Shown here in pieces: positions 55,846-62,389 of a stretch of 64,000 nt of DNA; positions within the stretch are counted from its first letter, which is position 1; every line of letters starts with the position of its first letter. The position numbers and the translations under genes were made by a program. The notes under the pieces were generated by a model. It was not told the origin of the DNA, ran no database searches, and worked only from the letters and a program-made list of their open reading frames with translations. Origin of the DNA: Pandoraea nosoerga (GTDB taxonomy: Bacteria > Pseudomonadota > Gammaproteobacteria > Burkholderiales > Burkholderiaceae); the NCBI RefSeq assembly GCF_902459585.1, contig NZ_CABPSC010000002.1, positions 403,966 to 467,965 of the forward strand, written 5' to 3'.

Positions 55846-56320
55846 GGGCGCCCTCCGACTGATGGACGGCCTCGGCCAGCAAGGCGTCGAAGCGCTCGGG
55901 GCTCACACGGGCGTGCAGCTCGCCGTTGATGGTCACCGCGGGCGAGAGCGCGCACTGCCCGAGGCAGTACACGGATTCGACACCCACGCCGCCCCGGGGC
56001 GCGCCATCGACGCGCGCGCCCGTGCAGGCCTCGACGTGTGCGACGAGCGCTTCGCCATCGCGGCTGCGACACGCTTCCGCGCGGCACACCTGCACGACGG
56101 TCGCCGGCGGCGGCGCGGTGCGAAAGTGGTGATAGAACGTGATCACGCCGTGGACTTCGGCGCGAGAGAGATTCAGCGCGGCGGCGATGGCCGGCACATG
56201 GGCCGGGTCGACATAGCCTTCGCTGTCCTGCAGGGCATGCAGCAGCGGCAACAACTCGTGAGCGCGGCCAGCGTGGCGAGCCAGCAGCGGCGCGAGCGTC
56301 GCATGAGGGGTAGACACCAT
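55838..56320 (-). CDS. fdsG: NAD-linked formate dehydrogenase, NuoE-like [2Fe-2S] subunit
   Basis: 160 residues. Thioredoxin-fold [2Fe-2S] protein with VCRAEACRSRDGEAL and VYCLGQCALSPAVTING supplying the four Cys ligands. HGVITFYHHFRTAPP is the NuoE-family signature. First structural gene of the operon; a FdsR-type element lies at 56353-56372 just before it. Confidence 0.95.
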   Translation of the reverse strand: MVSTPHATLAPLLARHAGRAHELLPLLHALQDSEGYVDPAHVPAIAAALNLSRAEVHGVITFYHHFRTAPPPATVVQVCRAEACRSRDGEALVAHVEACTGARVDGAPRGGVGVESVYCLGQCALSPAVTINGELHARVSPERFDALLAEAVHQSEGAHV

Positions 56321-56352
56321 CTCGAACGTCTCCTGGGGGCGAACGGCGGCTC

Positions 56353-56372
56353 ATATGTTCTACATTGCATAT
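56353..56372. promoter_or_regulatory. Candidate FdsR site A, fdsG promoter-proximal
   Basis: ATATGTTCTACATTGCATAT; read on the minus strand it is ATATGCAAT-N7-CATAT, 16/20 identical to site B. It lies 33-52 bp before the fdsG start. Confidence 0.55.
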
Positions 56373-56551
56373 GATGACGACACGTTTCTGGGGGCTCGGC
56401 ACTTAGGACATTAGTCCAAACGGCGCGGCTCAACAAGCCTCGTGGAAACACCGATGGCATCTCATCTCCCCGATTTGCTGCGCGGCAGCATGCCGGCGGG
56501 CCGCGAGCGGCGCCGACCGGGCCGTCCGCCCAGCCTGTCGTTGTGCGTAAA

Positions 56552-56571
56552 ATATGCAATAAAAAGCATAT
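56552..56571. promoter_or_regulatory. Candidate FdsR site B, fdsG promoter-distal
   Basis: ATATGCAATAAAAAGCATAT, symmetric ATATGC...GCATAT. It is 8 bp beyond the fdsR stop and about 230 bp upstream of fdsG, as expected for a distal LysR-type activation site. Between A and B the region 56373-56551 is non-coding. Confidence 0.55.
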
Positions 56572-56579
56572 GAAAAATG

Positions 56580-57653
56580 TCAACCCAACGAGGGGAACGC
56601 CTCCGACAACGACGTCACGGTTCCGGTTTCCGCTTCGCTGTAGCCGGGAATCGCGTGAACGGCCTGGCGGTATTGCGCGCTTTGCAGAATCTCCAGCAAT
56701 CCCCGCACGTGCGCGGACTCTGCGGCGCTCTCCGGGAACATGAGGCAATAGCGCTCGGTGAGGATGGGAATGAAGTCGAGGCCGAACTGGCTTGCTGCCG
56801 CTTCGATGGCGAGCCCGGCGTCGGCGCGCCCGCTCGCGATATAAGCGGCGACGGCGGCATGGGTGAATTCGATGTTCTCCGCCCCCGCGACGGCCGCCGG
56901 GTCGATGCCGTCGCGCGCGAGCAGCAGATCGAAGATGATGCGTGTGCCCGAGCCGCGCTCCCGGTTGGCAAACCGCGCGCCGGTGCGCGGCAGATCGGCC
57001 AGCGTGCGAATGCCCAACGGGTTGCCGCGCGCGACGATCAGGCCGAGCCGGCGCGAGGCCACGTCGGCGACGCGATACGCCTTGCCTTTGAGCAGCGGCA
57101 TGTACTGGTCGAGCACCGGCTCCGCGAGCGCGCCGATGGGGACATGGAAACTCGCCACTTCGCATTCGTGCTTCGCGAGCGCGGCAATCGCCTCCATGCT
57201 GCCGCGATAGCTGACGTCGATGGGCAGTCCCGCGCGGCCCGCGAACTCGACGAGCGCTGCCACGGCGAGTCCGTGACTGGCGAAGAGCCGCAACTGGTCG
57301 GCATTCTGCAGGAGAAGGTCGTCGAGTTCGCTCTGCAACTCGGACGCCATGGTCTCCAGAAGCGGCCCGAGCCGCGCCTGCAAACGCTTCTGTCCCCACA
57401 GCAGGCGCTGCGCGAGCGGCGTGAGCACGGCCCCGCGCCCGCGCGCCATCGTGAGCAGCGGCGCCCCCATGAGCGTCTCGATCTCCTTCACGTGGCCCCA
57501 GGCCCCTCGGTACGACTGGCCCAGCGCCTGGCTCGCCGCCTGCAGGTTGCCGTGCAGCTGCACCTGCGAGAGCAGCGACAGCACCTTGTCGAGCGGCAGG
57601 TCGTTGCCGTCGTGTCGCAAACGCAATTGCGGAGCGATGGAGATTCGCTTCAT
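56580..57653 (-). CDS. fdsR: LysR-HTH / periplasmic-binding-like regulator of formate dehydrogenase (FdsR type)
   Basis: 357 residues. The N-terminal winged helix has the ModE/LysR pattern (LLSQVQLHGNLQAASQALGQSYRGAWGHVKEIETLMGAPLL), followed by a PBP-like effector domain (about 115-345) as in molybdate/formate regulators (SYRGSMEAIAALAKHECEVASFHVP, RFANRERGSGTR). In Cupriavidus necator, fdsR controls the fds operon and itself. It is transcribed in the same direction as fdsG, 259 bp upstream. A third copy of the palindromic element lies 12 bp before its start, consistent with autoregulation. AAGGTGAG is the Shine-Dalgarno. Confidence 0.85.
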   Translation of the reverse strand: MKRISIAPQLRLRHDGNDLPLDKVLSLLSQVQLHGNLQAASQALGQSYRGAWGHVKEIETLMGAPLLTMARGRGAVLTPLAQRLLWGQKRLQARLGPLLETMASELQSELDDLLLQNADQLRLFASHGLAVAALVEFAGRAGLPIDVSYRGSMEAIAALAKHECEVASFHVPIGALAEPVLDQYMPLLKGKAYRVADVASRRLGLIVARGNPLGIRTLADLPRTGARFANRERGSGTRIIFDLLLARDGIDPAAVAGAENIEFTHAAVAAYIASGRADAGLAIEAAASQFGLDFIPILTERYCLMFPESAAESAHVRGLLEILQSAQYRQAVHAIPGYSEAETGTVTSLSEAFPSLG

Positions 57654-57664
57654 GGGCTCACCTT

Positions 57665-57684
57665 ATATGTTATTAATTGCATAA
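57665..57684. promoter_or_regulatory. Candidate FdsR site C, fdsR autoregulation
   Basis: ATATGTTATTAATTGCATAA; on the minus strand TTATGCAAT-N7-CATAT, close to sites A and B. It begins 12 bp before the fdsR start codon. Half sites TTATGCAA (57691-57698) and TTATGCAT (57784-57791) follow towards the divergent ydeP-like gene. Confidence 0.55.
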
Positions 57685-57855
57685 ATAGATTTATGCAAAA
57701 TCCTGATAAGATGCCAAAAACCCTGATTCAACAAGCTTGCTTGCATCAGCATCCTGGCGAACATACCGTGCAACACTATCGAATTATGCATTTATTTGCC
57801 TATTAGATGTCAATCGGTGTGCTTCGCTGCCGTCATTTCCGTTCGAACCCGTCTC

Positions 57856-60168
57856 ATGTCAGCCCCCAAGATTGCGCCATACGACCGCCCTGCCGGCGGC
57901 TGGGGCGCGCTCAAAAACGTCGCCATCCAACTCGTCGCGCAAGGCATTCCGCTCAAAGGCGCCCGCACATTGCTCAGCGCCAACCAGCGCAGCGGCTTCG
58001 ACTGCCCCGGCTGTGCCTGGCCCGACCGCGAACACGCCTCCACGTTCGAGTTCTGCGAGAACGGCGCCAAGGCGGTCGCCGCCGAGGCCACGAAGCGGCG
58101 CGTCACACCGGCGTTCTTTGCCGCGCACAGCGTGACCGAACTGCTCGACTGCGACGACTACACACTCGAAGGCTACGGGCGTCTTACGCACCCGCTGCGC
58201 TACGACGCCGCCACGGACCACTACGTGCCTATCGCGTGGGACGATGCTTTCGCGATGATCGGCCGGCATCTGCGCGCACTGCCCGACCCGGATCAGGCCG
58301 CGTTCTACACCTCGGGGCGAACAAGCAATGAGGCCGCGTTCCTCTATCAGCTCTTCGTGCGCCACTACGGTACGAACAACTTCCCCGACTGCTCGAACAT
58401 GTGCCATGAGCCGACGAGCGTCGGCTTGCCGCCGGTCGTGGGACTCGGCAAAGGCACCGTGACGCTCGAAGACTTCGAGCAGGCCGACACGCTGCTGCTG
58501 TTCGGCCAGAACCCCGGCACCAATCATCCGCGCATGCTTGGCGAGTTGCGCGAAGCCGCGCGGCGCGGCGCCACCATCGTTTCGATCAACCTGCTGCACG
58601 AGCGCGGCCTGGAGCGCTTCGCCGATCCGCAGAGCCCGGCCGAGATGCTGAGCCTTGGCGGCACGTCCATCAGTGGCCACTACGTGACGCCGGCGAGCGG
58701 CGGCGACTTCGCCTTCGTAAAAGGCATGATCAAGCACATACTCGAGCGCGATGCGCAGGCGCGCGCCGACAGTCTGCCCGCGCTGCTCGACGACGCCTTC
58801 ATCGCCGAGCACACCCGCGGATTCGAGACGTTCGCGGCCGACGTGCGTGCCGAGCGCTGGGACGATCTGGAGCGCGCCGCAGGCGTGTCGCAGGCGCAAA
58901 TGCGTCGGATCGCCGACGTCTACCTGCGCGGCGAGCGCGTGATCGCGACGTGGGGAATGGGCATTACGCAGCACAAGCACGCGGTGGAGACCATCCAGAT
59001 GATCGTCAATCTGATGCTGCTGCGCGGCAACATCGGCCGGCCGGGCGCCGGACTGTGTCCGGTGCGCGGCCACAGCAACGTCCAGGGCGATCGCACGGTC
59101 GGCATCAACGAGAAACCGTCGGCCGCGTTTCTCGAGCGGCTCGGCAAGGCGTTCGATTTCGACCCGCCGCGCCGGCCGGGGCTGGGCGTGGTCGACACGA
59201 TCGCCGCCATGCTCGAGGGCCGCATCAAGGTCTTCATCGGCATGGGAGGGAATTTCGCGATGGCCACGCCGGACACGCCGCGCGCCTGGGAAGGCCTGCG
59301 CCGCTGCGACCTGAGCGTGCATGTGGCGACGAAGCTCAACCGCAGCCACCTCGTGCACGGGCGCGACGCGCTGATCCTGCCGTGCCTCGGGCGCACCGAG
59401 ATCGACATGCAGGGCGGCGCGGTGCAAGGCGTGACGGTGGAGGACTCGATGAGCATGGTGCATCTGTCATACGGCATCAATGCGCCCGCATCCGAACATC
59501 TGCGCTCGGAGCCCGCGATCGTGGCAGGCATGGCACAGGCCACGCTGGGCCGCGGTCCGGCGGGGCGCGACGACTGGCATTGGTTCGTCGAGGACTACGA
59601 TCGCATTCGCGACGGCATTGCCGCCACGTTCGAGGACTTCGCGGACTTCAACCGCCGCGTGCGGCGCCCCGGCGGCTTCCGTCTCGACGTGCCGCCGTCG
59701 CAACGCCGCTGGCTCACTCCCAACGGACGCGCCAATTTCACCACGCACGCCCTGCCCCGGGAGTTGCCCATCGATGTGGCGCGTCGGCACGCCGGCGCGC
59801 GCGGCGCCGACGTGTTGCAGTTGGCCACCATTCGCTCGCACGATCAGTACAACACGACGATCTACGGGCTCAACGACCGGTACCGCGGCGTCTTCGGGCA
59901 GCGCCGCGTCGTCTTCGCCAACCCCGAGGACCTCGATGCGCGCGGGCTGCGCGCCGGCGAGCGAATCGATCTCGTGGGCGTGTGGGACGACGGCGTCGAG
60001 CGGCGAGCCGAGGACTTCCTGCTCGTGGCATACGACATCCCGCGCGGCAGCGTCGCCGCGTATTACCCGGAGACGAACGGCCTGGTGCCGCTCGACGCGA
60101 CAGCCGACGGCGCCGGCACGCCGACGTCCAAGTCGGTGCCGGTGCTGCTGGAGCGGCGTGGTGGCTGA
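57856..60168 (+). CDS. FdhF/YdeP-family molybdopterin oxidoreductase
   Basis: 770 residues. N-terminal FDCPGCAWPD and ENGAKAVAAEAT, then NMCHEPTS with Cys (about residue 183) at the FdhF selenocysteine position, GQNPGTNHPRM, VRGHSNVQGDRTVG and the C-terminal MopB dinucleotide-binding domain (LQLATIRSHDQYNTTIYGLNDRYRG). The YdeP branch of formate-dehydrogenase-like enzymes is linked to acid resistance in E. coli; its substrate is unsettled. Start at MSAPKIAPYD (57856); an upstream in-frame ATG adds 20 atypical residues. Divergent from fdsR with 202 bp between, including candidate FdsR half sites, so it may share formate or molybdenum control. FdhD next door could serve it. Confidence 0.88.
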   Translation: MSAPKIAPYDRPAGGWGALKNVAIQLVAQGIPLKGARTLLSANQRSGFDCPGCAWPDREHASTFEFCENGAKAVAAEATKRRVTPAFFAAHSVTELLDCDDYTLEGYGRLTHPLRYDAATDHYVPIAWDDAFAMIGRHLRALPDPDQAAFYTSGRTSNEAAFLYQLFVRHYGTNNFPDCSNMCHEPTSVGLPPVVGLGKGTVTLEDFEQADTLLLFGQNPGTNHPRMLGELREAARRGATIVSINLLHERGLERFADPQSPAEMLSLGGTSISGHYVTPASGGDFAFVKGMIKHILERDAQARADSLPALLDDAFIAEHTRGFETFAADVRAERWDDLERAAGVSQAQMRRIADVYLRGERVIATWGMGITQHKHAVETIQMIVNLMLLRGNIGRPGAGLCPVRGHSNVQGDRTVGINEKPSAAFLERLGKAFDFDPPRRPGLGVVDTIAAMLEGRIKVFIGMGGNFAMATPDTPRAWEGLRRCDLSVHVATKLNRSHLVHGRDALILPCLGRTEIDMQGGAVQGVTVEDSMSMVHLSYGINAPASEHLRSEPAIVAGMAQATLGRGPAGRDDWHWFVEDYDRIRDGIAATFEDFADFNRRVRRPGGFRLDVPPSQRRWLTPNGRANFTTHALPRELPIDVARRHAGARGADVLQLATIRSHDQYNTTIYGLNDRYRGVFGQRRVVFANPEDLDARGLRAGERIDLVGVWDDGVERRAEDFLLVAYDIPRGSVAAYYPETNGLVPLDATADGAGTPTSKSVPVLLERRGG

Positions 60169-60224
60169 GCAGCACGCCGGATCGCGCACCGCGGCGGCGC
60201 CAGACAGCAGCGCCGATCAGGCGC

Positions 60225-60267
60225 CACAGATCTCGCCCCCACAGATCTCGCCCCACAAATCTCACCC
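60225..60267. repeat. 15-bp degenerate tandem repeat after the ydeP-like gene
   Basis: CACAGATCTCGCCCC appears twice exactly and once degenerate. Non-coding. Confidence 0.7.
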
Positions 60268-60367
60268 ACCTGCTGCAAGCGCGGGCCGAAGGCCGCCATG
60301 AACGGTAAGGCGCTGCAACGAGATTGACATAATTCCATCCCGGCTCGCGACATACACTGCCGTTGCT

Positions 60368-60402
60368 GCCGTGACGGCCCCTTCCTGCACGGTGCAGGAA
60401 GG
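60368..60402 (+). promoter_or_regulatory. Back-to-back palindromes before the desaturase gene
   Basis: GCCGT-G-ACGGC (60368-60378) is followed by CCTTCCTGCAC-G-GTGCAGGAAGG (60380-60402), an 11-bp perfect dyad. TTGACA at 60324-60329 could be the -35 of a promoter whose transcript would carry these as a 5' hairpin. Attenuator, RNA thermometer-like switch or operator are all possible; no experiment distinguishes them here. Confidence 0.5.
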
Positions 60403-60435
60403 CGGCGAGTCGCGGCTATCCCGCCCGGAGCCCCC

Positions 60436-61629
60436 ATGGAGAATGTCGTCGCGCGTCCGACACAGATCGATTCCGCCACGTCAGACGCGGTTTCCCTCAG
60501 CCCACATCCACTGCATCCACCGCACCATCCACCCCGGACGCCGTCCGGCGCCATGCCGCCAGCGTCGAACGGCCCGCAGGCACCGCGCGATCCGCGAGGC
60601 GGAGATCGCGCCGACGCCTCCGCCTCGCTTGCACCCGCTTGGTGGCGCCACAGCCGCCCGTCGCGCTGGAACCCGTGGCTGATCGCTCTCACGGCGCTGG
60701 CCGGCCTCTGGCAATGGTTCGGGCTCGGCTGGGCGCTGCGTCATTGGGGCGATGCCGCCGCCTGGACGCTGCTGCCCATACTGCTGCTCACGCCAATGCA
60801 CTGGGGCCTCGTCCACGAATCGATCCATGGCCAGTTACGCCTGAAGGCGCGCGCCAACGAGCGGACCGGGCGCATGCTCGCACTGCTGCTCGGGCTGCCC
60901 TACGAAATCATGCGCTTCGGTCATCTGGTGCATCACCGTTTCACCCGCCAGCCGTATGACCGCCCCGATATCTCGACGCTGCCCGACCATGCCTCGACGG
61001 CGGCACGCGTGCGCGCATGGCTCGGCTATCAGTCGCGACTGCTCGGCGGCATGTGGCTGGCGGAGTGCTTCGCGCCGCTCGTCGCCTGGGTGCCGGCGCG
61101 CCGCTTGCCGTCGCTGGCACTGAAGGCGCTCGGCAGCGATGCGCAGGATGAGGACGTGCGTCGCCGCGCGGTGATGTTTGCGTCGGACCCGGTACGCCGC
61201 CGGCGCATCCGGCGCGAATTCGCGGCACTGCTCACTGCGCTTTCACTGGCCCTGTGGGCCTACGGTCCCTGGTGGCCGGTGTTCGTCGCGGCATTCGCGG
61301 CGCGCGGCGTCTGGCTGTCGATCGCCGACAATCTGCCGCACTACGGCGTGGCAATGGACGAGCCGGCGCGCGCACGCAACTTCCGGGCGTCGGCCTTCAC
61401 ACGCGCGCTGCTGCTCAACCAGCACCTGCATCGCGTGCATCATCGCTATCCGACAGCCCCCTGGCACCGGCTGCCAGCGATCGACGCGGCCGAGCCCAGC
61501 CCCGGCCCGACGATTCCTTACTGGCGCGCCATCTTCCGCCAGTTCGGCAGTCCCTTGCCGCCCGGCACGCTGGAACCGTCCTGCGCGGGTCCGCTCGTTG
61601 GCCAACCCGCCGGAACTTCTGTTCATTGA
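60436..61629 (+). CDS. Integral-membrane fatty acid desaturase
   Basis: 397 residues. A ~65-residue Pro/His-rich N-terminal tail precedes the membrane part. The three His boxes of di-iron desaturases are present: HESIHG (about 127), HLVHHR (about 163) and HLHRVHHRYP (about 332-340), with helices in between (WNPWLIALTALAGLWQWFGLGWAL; ALSLALWAYGPWWPVFVAAF). It inserts a double bond into an acyl chain, oxygen-dependent; chain and position unknown, and cold or membrane-fluidity adaptation is plausible. The start has only a weak GGAG. The upstream region has the palindromes at 60368-60402. Confidence 0.88.
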   Translation: MENVVARPTQIDSATSDAVSLSPHPLHPPHHPPRTPSGAMPPASNGPQAPRDPRGGDRADASASLAPAWWRHSRPSRWNPWLIALTALAGLWQWFGLGWALRHWGDAAAWTLLPILLLTPMHWGLVHESIHGQLRLKARANERTGRMLALLLGLPYEIMRFGHLVHHRFTRQPYDRPDISTLPDHASTAARVRAWLGYQSRLLGGMWLAECFAPLVAWVPARRLPSLALKALGSDAQDEDVRRRAVMFASDPVRRRRIRREFAALLTALSLALWAYGPWWPVFVAAFAARGVWLSIADNLPHYGVAMDEPARARNFRASAFTRALLLNQHLHRVHHRYPTAPWHRLPAIDAAEPSPGPTIPYWRAIFRQFGSPLPPGTLEPSCAGPLVGQPAGTSVH

Positions 61630-61776
61630 CATCCGACGGCGCCTTGCGCGCCGTTGCCCCCGAGCGCTCCCGAGCGCCCCGGACCGCCCCGGAGCAGCCT
61701 CCGAGCTGCCCAACCAGGCCGCCTCACACGGCGACTCGCGGTCGGGTATTTCGGAAAACTCCCAAATCATGATATA

Positions 61777-61810
61777 AATGCGAATCGTTTGCGTTAACAA
61801 TAGCGTTAAC
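61777..61810. promoter_or_regulatory. Probable Fur box and direct repeats before the DUF3325 operon
   Basis: AATGCGAAT-C-GTTTGCGTT (61777-61795) is an imperfect 9-1-9 dyad of Fur-box shape, next to a TATAAA-like -10 at 61773-61778. GCGTTAAC follows twice (61791-61798 and 61803-61810). Iron control of the downstream genes is inferred from this and from their family. Confidence 0.5.
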
Positions 61811-61856
61811 GTTTACGTCCTCATTCGCGGGATCCGACTTTCAGCGACTCACAAGC

Positions 61857-62135
61857 ATGTTGATTGCATTGGCCATTGCACTGGCATGGCTGGCAGGCGG
61901 CGCCTGCTACCTCACCTCCGAGCACCAGCGCCTTCGTGCGCAACGCCTGCCCGCGCAACCGGCGCGGGGCCTCTCGCTCGCCGCGGCCCTCGCCTGCCTG
62001 GCGTGCTGGTGGCTCGCGGCCGGGCCGTCGGCCGGCATCGCCGCCGCGATCGCGTCGCTGTGCTTCGGATTCCTGTTCTGGCCTTACGCCGCTGGCGGAT
62101 GGCACTGGCTGCGCGGAGACGCCCATGTGGAGTAG
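61857..62135 (+). CDS. DUF3325-family small membrane protein
   Basis: 92 residues with about three hydrophobic helices (MLIALAIALAWLAGGACYL; LSLAAALACLACWWLAAG; GIAAAIASLCFGFLFW). The TSEHQRLRAQR loop after helix 1 matches DUF3325. These proteins occur in TonB-siderophore operons beside PepSY and DUF3649 genes; exact role unknown. Overlaps the next gene by 11 nt. Confidence 0.75.
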   Translation: MLIALAIALAWLAGGACYLTSEHQRLRAQRLPAQPARGLSLAAALACLACWWLAAGPSAGIAAAIASLCFGFLFWPYAAGGWHWLRGDAHVE

Positions 62136-62379
62136 GACCATCGCAGGCCTCGTGCTGGGGTTTCTCGCCGCGATCGCCCTGTGCGGCGCCGTGGCCTATC
62201 TCACCCCCGCCGGCTGGCATACGGCCGTCATCCCCGTCATCGCCCTCTTCCCGCTCGTGTGGCTCGGCCTGTTCGCCGTGGTGTACGCGAGCCGTACCGC
62301 CATGCGCGCGTGGGTCGGCCTGGGCGCCACCACGCTCGTCGCATGGGCCGCGCTCCTGGCAGCGCGCACCGTCTGGTAA
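62125..62379 (+). CDS. DUF3649-family small membrane protein
   Basis: 84 residues, about three helices (AGLVLGFLAAIALCGAVAYL; AVIPVIALFPLVWLGLFAVVY; WVGLGATTLVAWAALL) and the RAWVGL segment typical of DUF3649. Ribosome site GGAG lies inside the end of the preceding gene; translation is coupled. Member of the same iron-linked operon. Confidence 0.72.
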   Translation: MWSRTIAGLVLGFLAAIALCGAVAYLTPAGWHTAVIPVIALFPLVWLGLFAVVYASRTAMRAWVGLGATTLVAWAALLAARTVW

Positions 62380-62389
62380 GGATCGTCCG

